Below are positions 22,646 to 34,594 of a stretch of DNA of 64,000 bases, one piece after another (the first letter of the stretch is position 1; the number at the start of each line of letters is the position of its first letter). A model generated the notes under the pieces. The model worked only from the letters and a program-made list of their open reading frames with translations. It was not told the DNA's origin and did not search any database. The stretch is taken from contig NC_045139.1 in the NCBI RefSeq assembly GCF_008831285.2, positions 10,690,704 to 10,754,703 on the forward strand, in the 5' to 3' direction. Position numbers and translations under genes: made by a program. The DNA comes from Nymphaea colorata (Eukaryota > Streptophyta > Magnoliopsida > Nymphaeales > Nymphaeaceae).

Positions 22646-24000
22646 AGCTGAGATGGTTAGGAGGATGACCTTGACTCCAACACCAAAAAATCATACAAAG
22701 AACCTAATCTGGTACCATGTTAAAACATGACTGATTCAAGCAAACATGATAAAGAACATGAACCAAAACTAAAGGGGGAGATTTCACGTGGCCTACAGCC
22801 AAGGACACCAAAAAGCATAATTTTCACTGTGCATTCTCACCAATACATACGTAAGTTTAGATGAAAATATATACGACATGAAATATTCACTAATCAGGAA
22901 ATATGAAAGTCACCTGGAAAAACTAAAAGCACCCTATCAATACAAAAAGTCACACTGAGTAACCAAAAGTCATCCCAAGTATTCCTTACATGAATGAATA
23001 CGAAAGAGCACCTTGGATAACTACATGCGTTCTTGAAAACTCCAAATCACAGTGATGTGATGCTTCGATACTTGGGTAAGAGCGTAGGCTCCTCAATCAT
23101 GCCTTCAAATTGGCCTTGAATAATTTAATATAAAATAACATAAATATTCTTGGAAACGAAAGAAACAAGAGGAGAAAATGAAATGGCTATAACTATCTGA
23201 AACAAATTCGGCTCAATCAGATTTAGATTTGAATCTAGTCTTCACCAAATTCGGCTCAATCAGGTTTAGGTTCAGATCATACTTTTTAAGACAGTTCAGA
23301 TCCATCTAGCACAAGCACTAATATTAGTATCACTTATAAAGTTTTAGTCATACACGAGACTCAGGTTTGGATTTGCTTATTAAACTGCATACATAATCCA
23401 TATCTGATTAATTACTGGAACCAAATTTCTTTCAAAATCGGACTAAAAGACTTTTTCTTGCTGAGATTGTTGGCCTCTTAGGACAATCGCAAAGAAGCAC
23501 CCAGAATAAAATAATCATGTGCATATTGAGAAATCCTGCCCAATCATCTCAACCTGAAGGTCCAAAGAGGTACCCGACCAAAGCTCAGTGAGATGGCCAA
23601 GCTTCCATAGTAAGGATTGACACCTAAGTGGGTGATTCACAGATCAGATAATGGAGTTCATGCAAATTCCCCTGTCTATGTCCCTCATTCTCCTCAGTCC
23701 TGTTCAGGATGCCCAAAGCAGCATTGCATAAACAAGCTATAACATCTTAAGGTTCTGAGCCAAGTGAACAGTACAGCACATCTAGGATTTATTTCTGTTA
23801 CAAATCTTCCTAACAAAAAAAACACGTCCTCAACTGCTAGATCATAGTCAAGGGGAGAGAATACAAGTGTAACGTATTTTCAACGGAACGAGTTCACAAT
23901 TGGAACAAGATAATGATGAGAAGTATAATACACATTCCGATTATCCCTGCGGTGCAAAATGGCATAAGAAACACATTTCCATAGGCTAGAAATCCTCATT
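22646..24000. other. Intergenic, includes probable 3' UTR of the V-ATPase subunit e gene
   Basis: AT-rich with no convincing ORF. The part just below 24001 is the likely 3' UTR of the minus-strand VHA-e gene. 23205-23280 contains a short direct duplication around AAATTCGGCTCAATCAG. Confidence 0.45.
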
Positions 24001-27000
24001 TCACTCTCCTTCATTGAGGATGGGTACAATTAAGGGCTTCAACTGTGCCAGATATACTATAGCCCACCTGCAAAGGAAGGTTAAAAATGTCAGGTCAAAA
24101 GTCATAAGCCCTTTTACAGTCTCCTCAAATCACCAACAAGAGAAACTTGATCAGCAAAAGCAAGTTCAGTCAAACAATTTGAATGCAGCATTACAATGTA
24201 GACAACCTGTAATAGTGGAAGTTATGTTTTTGGAGAAGTAATGCTAGCAAGACAACAACAATATGACCATTGTGTTAACAAGGAAGGAAACGGTATAATC
24301 AGTTATGCTTTTCATGGCACCATGTTGCCTCTAATCAATAATTCCTCTGGTTGGGAGGGCTGGTAGTTCCCGTATGAACCAAGTGGTGACAGCATATATT
24401 GTCAATTGTCATGTAAGCCTAACGCAAGGAATATCATCATCTGGGGCTTTAACAAAAAGTGGCATCATACACTAGATTTATACTTTATACTGTTGAGATT
24501 GCGAGCATGGTGCCATGAATGCACCAACTAAGGAGGTCTTTTGAGTCTACCTTGATTAAGACATGACATTGACACAGACCTTATGGATAGGCATATCAAG
24601 TCTTTTGAAAAATATAAGGTCAATTTCAAGGTATCATTATGTGAAAACTGGAGAGTCGTTTCTTAAAGCACTTTTCAACATATGAAGACCAGGATTGGCT
24701 TGCTTACCAAACAAAGGCAATTTAATGAAATAACCTACTTTATGTTATTCTGATGCAACTTATATATTTAACAGCTAGGAAATAAAGTGTACGAAAAAAA
24801 ACATTCAGCACTAGAACTATAACAGTAGAAATAGGGAAATAAGAGTAAAAAAAGAATAGTGGTGGACTGTCAAACTTTTCTTTACATAAATAAGCAACAT
24901 GAGCCACAGTTGCTAACAGAAATGGACTAGAAAAGGAACCATTCCACAGAATCAATAATTTGCACTACGAGGTAGAACATGTGGTGAAAGAATATAAAGC
25001 CACATCTGAATCTGACACGTTCAAATCATGCTCATAAACAAATATATACAAATTTGCTTAAGGAAAGGCAACTTACATCATCCAACAACATACGATTGTT
25101 GTAATCACTAATGTCAAGTGGAATCTGCAAGAATAAATCAACCAATTCAAAATCAATCACTAATACTAAAGAAACTATTTAAGGGGCATTGCACACGAAG
25201 TTCAAGGAGAGGTTGCCCAGAAGATAAAGCTGATAACGGTACAACAAAAAGCAACTCCTGAGGTTTGCAACAAAGCTTCACATAGGAAATTTTACCATGA
25301 GATCAAGAATTTATTTCTAGCTATAAATGGCAAAGATGAAATATATAGACTTTAGTTCAGACTAAAGAAACATTCACCAAGAGAAAAATTAGGGGTAAGA
25401 AACAGTTATGCTTTATTCCTATAGTCAACCAACGCAATCTGTATGCTGATGGAACATTCCTTTACACTCAAACCACACACACATACAACAAAAGATAAAT
25501 GTGCTTCAGGACACTTTGTGGGAAAGAAACTAGGCCCACTGACTAAAATAAAAATGGTCTATGACGAGCAAAACATGTGCAGATCATGTCTTGAAGTCAC
25601 AGTATGACTTATTAAAAAGTTGGATGCTAACCTGAAAAATGTTCACAAACCTGCAGGAATTCATTTGGACTCAAAGATACAGATGGTTTATTTTGATGCT
25701 AAAGTTTAACATCTTCTTATATCTGCAATCCATATTGCACATTATACGGTTCTACTACATGGTCTAAATTCTAATGCAGTTTTACCATATGGCTTTCTCA
25801 ATAGCCTTATTTACGATGTTAAACATACCTATTGCCGTCGTAGCTTGTCCTATTATTGACCAGGGGCTTCCAAATGCCACCCCTAGCAACAAAAATAGGA
25901 ACTTTGATTACTTCAATCTCAGATTCCAGGTACTTATAGGCATTCTGGTTCCTCTCATGTTTAACAGTAATAGTAACTTGTTTAGAACGATATTAAATTG
26001 TGAAAAGGATTGTTCAACAAAGAAATCAAAAGATGGTACAAAATTGGGACCTATGATGCCACTACATTGGCTTAACAACTATTTAGGTCTACAAAGCTAC
26101 ATAAGTGCTATTTATAACTTTAAATCAATAATTGAAACCTTGACATATGAATACCCCAAAAATAAAGAGCAGCATTAAAATAAGCAGGGGTTCATGACAA
26201 AATTGCCTGGATGTTGATACCGGGATCAGAGATGAAATACAAACAAACAGAAAAGGTGGTTCTCTCCACCATGAGAGAATTCTTCGGTGCATTGAATTCA
26301 ATCCAACAAGTTCAATTTGTGTCTTCCAGCTCCGAAGATTACAAACTGAAGTTATGAGCCTAAATTGCAATTTTCCTCCTTTAATCACAACTGTGACAAA
26401 AACGATAGTGACAATGTTTCACTGTACGCCATAATCGATGCAACAGAGGGATAAACTATATCTACTCTTTACAACCTGGTGGATACACATTTCGTGATGC
26501 GTAAAAAGAAGACTTAAAGCATGTAAACCTACTTCAATGGATTGAATACCACGCATATTTCAGAATCGACAGATTGAACATTCAGGGATGTTAAACGATT
26601 GAACTTGCGACGTTTAGCCCGGGACCGGCCGTAAAACGACCAAGATCGCATACTCGGCGATGGCATTAATCAAATCATCAACACGAACAAGATCAAATGA
26701 ACGTTGACGGAATGGCAGGATAAATCGTCCAAAAGGACCACAAAAAGAAAGCTGCACTTAAAAATTATGCGACTAACAACAGACAAACAATCAAAACCCT
26801 CATTCCATATCCAAAGACAAGCAATCCAATAAAAGGATCTAAAGCCAAAATTGGGTTCATTTCATTGAAGTTCGACATCGATCTCACCGCACTACTAACA
26901 ACTAAAAGTATGATGAATTAGGAAAAGAAAAAAGCAATCCCAATAAAGACAATTAATAAAATGAGATCCCATTGAAGGAAAGATCAGGATCTTGGGTGAA

Positions 27001-27166
27001 AAGAGCGGAACAGAGTGAGCACTAAACCAAGAGAAAGAAAGGGGTATGAATAAGATCCCAAGACATACAGATTGGTGGAGGGGCCTCGATTGCAGCAGAT
27101 GCGGACGAGGAGAGAGGCGAGGACGCCCGCCGTCACGAACATGAGGGTTGTGAACCAGAACCCCAT
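24001..27166 (-). CDS. VHA-e: V-type proton ATPase subunit e
   Basis: Three exons on the minus strand: 27166-27069, 25124-25077 and 24067-24001, GT-AG borders, total 213 bases, 70 residues plus TGA. Exon 1 gives MGFWFTTLMFVTAGVLASLL then RICCNRGPSTN; exon 2 gives FHLTLVITTIVCCWM; exon 3 gives WAIVYLAQLKPLIVPILNEGE after a split Met codon. This matches the whole of plant subunit e, a two-span membrane protein of the V0 sector that is needed for proton-pump assembly in the endomembrane system. Length is the family's usual ~70 residues and nothing is missing. Introns are 1.94 and 1.01 kb. An ATG-downstream reading through intron 1 gives a longer ORF, which is spurious. The leader is GA-rich on this strand. 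Confidence 0.95.
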
Positions 27167-27300
27167 TGCACCCCCACCACTCCCTCTCCCTCGGTTTCTC
27201 TATTTCTTCCTCCGTATACGTTGTGAAGTTTTGTTGATTGGGGTTCTGCAATCGCCTGTTCTCGAGAAGAGGAAGAAATGAAGAAGACGAACTCTATTTC

Positions 27301-27310
27301 TCTCCTCCTC

Positions 27311-27346
<36 letters not shown>
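27301..27346. repeat. CT microsatellite in the VHA-e leader
   Basis: Uninterrupted TC run preceded by TCC repeats, about 140-180 bases upstream of the VHA-e ATG and read as GAGA on its coding strand. It probably lies in the 5' UTR or core promoter. Confidence 0.8.
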
Positions 27347-27351
<5 letters not shown>

Positions 27352-27879
27352 GACTCGCTTGTGACATATACATAGAAAAATTTGGAAAAAGGGAGCCTAA
27401 AACAGTTCATATTAGAAATACCGGCAAAACATTTTATATATTGTATTTTACCACTCGCCCATCGAAAATTTCCATCCTTCTCGTTTTTTCCTCTTTCCGT
27501 GGGTGGATTCTCGGGTTTCAATAGAAAGTGGTGGAACCATAAAATTTTGGTTAAAGCACACGATTATAAAAATTCTCATCTCTTACGAGACACAACATAT
27601 ATAAATAAAAAATAATAATTATAAAACACGTATATAAAAATAAAGAAAAAATATTGTACACACGCTTATACGTAGCTCCACTATTAGATGAAGGTTGACC
27701 TTCATTGTTCTCATCATCTTTTCATTCGTTTCATTGAGTCAATGAATCATTTATGTTCCTTGGTTGTATTAACCATGTCCTCCGTTTTATTTGAGGCGCA
27801 CTATGTTTATAGTATTAAGGAGTGTTGATTTGGGTTGAAGGTTGCCCTCAGGCTAATATGACTAAGTCTTAGCCACGGG

Positions 27880-28297
27880 TACACAACAAGTTGAGCCAAC
27901 TCGGGCATTACTCGAACTCGCTCAAAAAAACTCAGCTCGTACTCTATTCGTTTATAAACGAATCGAGTTCGAGCTTACAAAGATCCTCAAAACGATAAAT
28001 GAGTCGAGTTCAAGTTTCAAGAACTCGATTTGTTTATGCTCAACTCGACTCGCAAACTGATACTTTATATAATATTGCTAAAACCGGTTTCACAAGTTAC
28101 ACAAGTTAATACTTACACGAGTTGAACGAGTTAATGTTTACACGAGTTAATGCCTAAATAAGTTAAATGGGTTAAATGAGTCAAGTTCGAGATCGATTTT
28201 GTGTAGTCGAATCAAGCTCGAGCTTGATATAAGGAGCTCGAGTCGAACTCGAGTTGGCCAAGTTCGGACTCCACTCGGCTCCTGTGCAGCAAGAGTA
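27880..28297. mobile_element. GAGTCGAG-type TIR element
   Basis: Starts near ACGGGTACACAACAAG and ends near CTCCTGTGCAGC, equivalent to the TAGGGCTGCAC termini of its relatives. The interior is dense in ACTCGAGCTC and contains a run of ACGAGTTAATG-like repeats. Termini are worn and boundaries approximate. Confidence 0.5.
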
Positions 28298-28744
28298 ACA
28301 CATTGAGATACTGAAAGCAGACCTTATATCATAGGATGACAATGAGTTGGGTGAACAAGAAACTCAATCAGTGGTATAAAATGACTCGTCTTAATCAGCT
28401 GTCCGTTAATGGCACATGAAGAGCTGCTTGATAATATGTCATTTGAAGTTGTTGCATGAAGAAACTAGAAGATTGATTGAGAACCGGAGACTGGGACTAG
28501 TGATATTGCTCAAATAATGAATGACCAGCTGTGGAACTCTTTCACCTGAGTTTCTGAATGGTTTCAAATGAATACAAGATCATTTACCTAGATTTGGATG
28601 AAGTGAAGACATTCTTTGAATGAAAAAATTTTGACTACCAGTTTTTAGATGCTTGTCTAAAGCATATAGAGAATTTTGTAATTTGCATACCAAATTATCT
28701 CCCACCTTCCCATACTCTGGTAGCATATATCCATATACACCTAC

Positions 28745-28992
28745 CATCTACCATGATGGCAAGCATTATATGCATATATTGGACACAATGTTTAGTTTTA
28801 TGCAGTAACTAGTGCCAAATAGGCATGGGCATCGGGCCCGGGTATCATGATAGCAAGCATTATATGCATCTATTTTTTGTTTTCTTAATTTTAACCCCGG
28901 GCGAGGCCGAGCCCGGGCTCGGGTTTCGGACATTGGGCCAGCCTGGGCCTACGTCGTATTGAGCCGGTTTGGCCCGATGCCGAGGTCTAGTG
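28745..28992. repeat. GC-rich TIR element with duplicated flank
   Basis: GGCATGGGCATCGGGCCCGG at the left and GGCCCGATGCCGAGG at the right are inverted. The 12-mer CTAGTGCCAAAT flanks the element on both sides (near 28810 and 28988). A ~32-base host stretch containing GCAAGCATTATATGCAT appears outside (near 28758) and again inside (near 28852) with few changes. Confidence 0.65.
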
Positions 28993-30445
28993 CCAAATTA
29001 CTATTGGGGATTAAGTTTTCATTATGGTATTCTACAACTTGCTGTAGTAAGTAGCATTTTGACCTTGCAACATTCAATGGAATTAGGGGCGGAGGGGCGA
29101 TCCCAATAGCAGAGCCACATATAGTCCAGTGTGGGCAGTTGCCCACACCAGCCCCTCAATTTTCTTTTATTTTTACATCAAGGTTTTCAAGTATTTACTT
29201 TGTTAGATGTGTAAGTGGCCCTCTCCAAGCATGAAGCCTATGAATCAGTGCCCCTCAAAAAAATTTCTGGCTCTACCATTGAGCCATCACCCCACACCCC
29301 TCATTTTAGGGGAAAAAGTTTATACTTACATTTTTGAAAATTTTTAATTCAACTCGCGTAACAATTCTAAAAAATATTATATAACCCCTATATAAAAATT
29401 TGAAAATAATCATTTGGCCTCTCCTAAGTTAGCAATATGTATCTACTAATGGAGAATATGAAATATTTAGTTTCTTAGAATATGATATTCAAAAACATTT
29501 AGGATGTGAGATTTGTAGAATATATCATGTTCGCATGTGAGATGATCACAGGCCTCTACATTTAAGATCTAGGCTTCAAATAAAGCTTTCTTTTATTCTT
29601 CCACACTTTGAGGCCTCACTGAAGAAGCATCCTACAATTTTCACCACGTTATTATGCATCTCAACAAATTAAAATTATCATGGGCATTGACATCTTATGC
29701 ATATTGGTGGCAAATTTTGTCACTTGTCATCAAATAATAATTTATATACTCCACCATCGCAGATGACATGCCATAACAAACAATATATTCTGCAACCATA
29801 GACCTTAAAAACAACGAAAATCAAAGACCAAGCAACAAACTTACTTTGTCCATCATGACCACAACCAAATTAAATTCCATCCATGAGTTATTTGGTTTGG
29901 AATTAGACCTTTTAATTCGAAAGATTTCAATAAGACTTTTGATTTCCTGCTTAATTTCAACATTTTTTATTTTACATATTAACGCCCTAAAAAAATTGCT
30001 CCTTCGGCCCCCAAGAATCCAAAATTGTTGAATTAGTCACCCTCGACCCAAAATTTCTAGCTCTGCCATTGAACCTCGGTAACATGACACTGATATGTTC
30101 TTGGTGGTTCAAGAATTGCATGAACGTATATCGCCTAAGATAAACCTTATTTGTGTGGAGTAGAATGAAGGGTAGCTCTTAGTATAAACTGGTATTAGTT
30201 TATCTATTACCTACGTGCTAGAGAAAATCAAAATGAAGGTTTTGAAGAGATAAAAAGGAATCGCTTATTTAAGTTAAAAGGCACGTTCATCAAGGTCTCA
30301 CCTCATCCTTTGCATGTTTTCAAGCGCGTTTGGCAACAAGAGTATCAATAATGAATCTGCTCAATCTTTAGGACCAATTCATGGAACACTTTGTGAGTGT
30401 TTCTATTGTAAATTCCCTTTAAATGCAATAAGCTAAGTTTAGTGG

Positions 30446-31170
30446 AATGCTAGGCTATAATGACTTGACAACTCTCAAGCTTGGCCTCCTAATCCGGTGT
30501 ATCCCAACCGGTCCTCTAACAGTTTCAATTTCAACCCAAAAAAGGTTAACCAAGACAGTAATGTTAGGTTATAATGACCCAACCTACTTTCAAGCTTAGC
30601 CCCCTAATCTGGCGTATCCCAACTTGTCACCTAGCAGTTTCAATTTCAACCCGAAAAAAGGCTAATGAAGCAGGACAATAATGTTAGGTTATAATGACCT
30701 ACCCACTTTCAAGCTTGGCCCCCTAATCTGGCGTATCCCAACCTGTCACCAAGTAGTTTTGATTTCAACTTGAAAAAAGGCTAATGAACCAGGACAGTAA
30801 TGTTAGGTTATAATGACCCAACCCACTTTCAAGCTTGGCCCTCCTAATATCCCAACCTGTTCCCTATTAGTTTTAATTTTAATCCCCAAAAGACTAAAGA
30901 ATAAGGACAACCAAAAACTTAACAACCTCCTTTATAAATTTCTAAAATTTTGGAATGTTACAATCTACTTCCTTTAAGGCACATACGTCCGCGCGTGTGG
31001 AAACTAAGGTCCGAGTGTTGAACCATGCTTTGATACCACTATAATGACCTGACCCACTCTCGAGGTCGGGCCTTTGGTCTGGTGGATCCCAATGTGTTCC
31101 TTAACAATTTCGATTATAACCCGAAAAAAGATAGAAACCAGAACAACCACTAACTTAACAATGCACTTTG
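30446..31170. repeat. Tandem array, ~119-bp unit, four copies plus a diverged fifth
   Basis: Units start AATGTTAGGTTATAATGACC (with variants) at 30446, 30560, 30680 and 30799 and share TTTCAAGCTTGGCC, GTATCCCAACC and CAATTTCAACCC. A diverged copy starts at 31041, directly after ATGCTTTGATACCACT. Read in reverse, that sequence is AGTGGTATCAAAGCAT, close to the initiator-tRNA primer-binding site of plant LTR retrotransposons. The unit may therefore come from an LTR end. Confidence 0.75.
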
Positions 31171-31369
31171 TAAGTCCTCCAAGTTCCCTCACAATGGTCA
31201 ATACATGAGTAAATTTTTGGGTGTTACATAGGTATTAAAGGAAAACATACCATGCCTTTTTTCATTTTTATGCTTAACAACTAGTACATGTTACTTTTTG
31301 TAAAACATTGGAAAAACACATCCAAAATGGGGGATTTTAGTTGCACTAGCCTTAGATAGAGATACACTA

Positions 31370-31680
31370 AACCTTTAAATTTTGATGCTTAAATGCTTCT
31401 TTTGTAATCTAACCTTACTGATATGATCTTAATACGAGTTGATGCAAAAGCATATAGGATCATTTGTTAGATTTTAATAGCATTTTTTTAATAAGAAAAA
31501 ATGTGTACTTTTGTCATAGCATCAGCATTTTGATAATAAAAAAATCCACTTTTTCATAAAAACAACTTGATCAAAACATATTTTATACCAAAACAGTTTT
31601 TATAAATACATTTAGATGTTTGTATTTTATTTGAAATAATGTTTTAACAAAAAAATTAAAGGGTTTGATTTTATCCCAAC
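31370..31680. repeat. Copy of the TGGTA-type AT-rich element
   Basis: Contains CTTTTGTAATCTAACCTTAC then GATATGATCTTAA and GTTGATGC, the core shared with 9525-9740 and, inverted, with 62821-63179. Confidence 0.5.
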
Positions 31681-32989
31681 CGTCAGTTTTCTATCAATTC
31701 CTCTTTATGCATATATGTAAAGGAAAGATTGATCATGCCGCCCTCCATTTATCTTGCTTTCTAGTGCTTCTGGTAATTTCTAAGCGCTGCAAATGTTGCA
31801 TTTTAATTTTTATAAAATTCAACCATGTAAATAGATGCAAAATGTTAAAATTTATAAAACTTCAAAAAGGCTGATGCAAGTCGAATATTAATGTAAATCT
31901 CTTTTACAAGGTTTCAAAATTAAGCTTATGGTGTCTGGTTTATCAGCTCAAAGACTACTAGTTTATTGAATTGTCAATTTGTTTTTTCATTCTTTTATAT
32001 ATATATATATATATATATACTTCTCACAAAATTCTAGTCTTGCATGAGATGCATATCTAAGGGTGAATTTGATAACGGGGTGAAATATTGTTGCGAATGG
32101 AAAATTGTACGGGTGAGTCCCACCCGCTGTTCCTTCCCTCCCTCGTGTGTGGGGTAGAAATCCTGATTTTGCTGTCGTTGAAGACTGATTTCGCTGTCGG
32201 ACGGAGAAGAACAACTCAGAGGATCGCTTTTCCCTCCCCTGCTCCGTCACCTATTTTTCATCTTCTCTCATTCTCCCATACCTTCACCAAACTTTTTGGT
32301 GGATTTTCCAAAAATTTAGCTCTGCTATCTTTGTTCTTTTTGTTTTCTGGTTTCCTGTCCGTGCGTGCGTGACTTGCCTTCCTTTTATCTGTTCTCTTTT
32401 TTTTGTTGGTTTGTTTTCTGCCTCCTATTTCACACGGTTCTGCAGACTTGCCTTCCTTTTATCTGAAACTGTGTTCATCAGAAGCATGATTTTGTTGTGC
32501 ATTTGTCAGCTTTTTGTATTTCATTGATTCTTCGGAACCAGAAGCCTTCTCCCAGAAAAGACCTTCCCAAGTTGGGAAACTGTGAATCACAAAAGATTGA
32601 GTCAATTGTCTGTAGAAAAATATGAGATTAAGATACTAAGATAAAGCAAAATATATCAGATAATCAATTTAGAAGAAAGGTTCAACAGTGCTGGACAGTG
32701 CAAGAGCCAACAAGATGGCTGTTTATATGTACAACAGTTGCAACGTGAATAGAAAAGCATAACAGATATCACACAACAGTTGCAGATATCCTCACCCCTC
32801 GCTTGCTTCTGTAGAAACTTTCATATGTACAGTGAATTTATGCAACAGAATTATCACCATATGAATGAAACCTGTCCCAAGCCTACCTTTATATTAAAAC
32901 CGTTAAGATTTAACACAAATGGGTTTGACGTAGTGGTTCTTTCTCAATGGAAAACAGGTAAATACTTACGGTTGGATGTTTATGAGCAT

Positions 32990-33215
32990 TTCTTCCTGGA
33001 AATAAGTTTCTTGTATCAAAGTAAGAAATGTATTTTTGAAAATCTGGAAATATGTTTCTTAAAAATCAAACACAGAAATATGTTTCTGGAAATATATTTC
33101 TCAGTTATCACAACACACTCGTTAAAATGAGGATCGGAAATATTTTTTTCTTTCCCTTTTTTTAGGAAATATATTTCTGAAATATATTTCCAATTCCATA
33201 ATTCTATGACATCAA
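32990..33215. repeat. Cluster of GAAATATATTTC palindromes with TIR-like right end
   Basis: At least six GAAATA-TTTC palindromic motifs occur within ~220 bases, ending in TGACATCAAACGGCCCCTC. That end looks like a transposon terminus, but I could not define its partner. Confidence 0.45.
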
Positions 33216-33353
33216 ACGGCCCCTCAATGATGAGAAAAATTACAAGGTGAAATCAATCTTTACTGGTTGAAAGTTAGTTGGTGAAATAGACACACACAGT
33301 GGGGACGCTACCTTTATGTGAAATAAGATGGTTAGGTGTGCAGGGCAGTAGGG

Positions 33354-33355
<2 letters not shown>

Positions 33356-33434
<79 letters not shown>
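33356..33434. repeat. Long AT microsatellite
   Basis: About 79 bases of TA repeat with one TG interruption near 33396, visible directly. Confidence 0.95.
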
Positions 33435-33436
<2 letters not shown>

Positions 33437-33817
33437 GTATTTTTTTATTTAACTTATATAAAAATTTTGAAAAATTAGATTTAGGCCCCTATTCAAATTT
33501 TAAAAATATAATTCACCTCCCAAACAAAAAATTTGGGGCGGATACGTGGATCCAACAATTCAAGGAGTGTTACATTGATCTTTATCATCAGCATTAATTG
33601 TGGAGTTTCCGGAGACAAAGAGGCAGAGTGTTATTAATTAGTTTCCACAATATGTAATTAATTTCCATGATTTGCTTTTTTATCACATTTTTATCACATT
33701 GTTTCATTAGTGTGATTATTGAAACACAAATTAAAAAAAGAAAATGTTTGTAATAGTTATCGATAATGTTAGACATTGAGAAGTTTACCAAAGCATACCA
33801 ATGTCCATCGTACAAGC

Positions 33818-33985
33818 AAGGGCGGAGGGAAGGGGGGGTTGGCCCTGCCAACACCCCCCCTCAAATTTTTACAATTTTAAAAATTTATATGTAAATTTAA
33901 AAAATTTAAAAATTTTTATTTCTGCTTAAAATTTTTGAAACTATAGTTTGGCATCTACGACAAAAAATTCCTGACTCTGCCCTGC
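33818..33985. repeat. GGGGCGGAG-type AT-rich element
   Basis: Starts AAGGGCGGAGGGAAGG and ends TCCTGACTCTGCCCTGC, inverted termini; A/T-rich centre with AAAAATTT runs. Confidence 0.5.
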
Positions 33986-34594
33986 TTACAATTGGAAGAA
34001 GGTCCAGTAGATCCTCTAGGATGGAATAGAGAAGATCACACAACAGATTTCCTAACCCTTGTGTCTTATGACGGTTTTACCTATCATAAACTGGATATAG
34101 ATTTTCTCTAGTTTCTACCCATATCGTTCATGGTAAATGAGATGAAACTGACCCATATTTATTAGATCACCTTAAATTGTGTCTATTTACAAAAATAGCT
34201 TGTAATGTACGACAATCAACATATATATACGCTGGACTATGGGAAATTTACTCTCTTCCACCCTTTTACCAATAGAACTTTTCCCATGAATTTTCCCCTC
34301 CGAAGAAACAATCAAACACAACCAAAGGGAGACATTATCTCTCACCCTGCCATCTTTTGTACAGACAAAGCTTTGTCTCCCATCGATTTCAAGCGCGGGC
34401 CTGATCTCTGCAATACCAACTTTTCCGTTTCTTCGCCGTCACCAAACACGTTACCCTGCCAATTTACCAGCGGTTCCTTTCTTTAAGTATGAAGAAGCCG
34501 ATGGCCTGATCAAATCTACAGCAGAAACTCAAGCTCTCTGTCTCCGCCGTTTCCGCTTCCAAGGAGAACTACCAACCTCGTCTTTCTTCCTCAT

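Larger units (their letters stand above)
27347..34594. other. Gene-free, repeat-rich interval
   Basis: Holds the TIR elements, tandem array and microsatellites listed separately. 29090-29290 and 29990-30070 are decayed copies of the GGGGCGGAGCCA/GTTGCCCACAC repeats. 28440-28650 and 32040-32400 show no assignable coding sequence. The last ~150 bases are pyrimidine-rich leader of the GDSL gene. Confidence 0.45.

Noticed and set aside
25774-26178. 134-codon plus-strand ORF in VHA-e intron 1
   Set aside because: No domain, atypical composition, and inside an intron of a well-supported gene on the other strand.
26895-27251. Longer minus-strand ORFs overlapping VHA-e exon 1
   Set aside because: One is another frame; the other is the true frame read into intron 1. 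The exon ends at 27069 by homology and GT donor.
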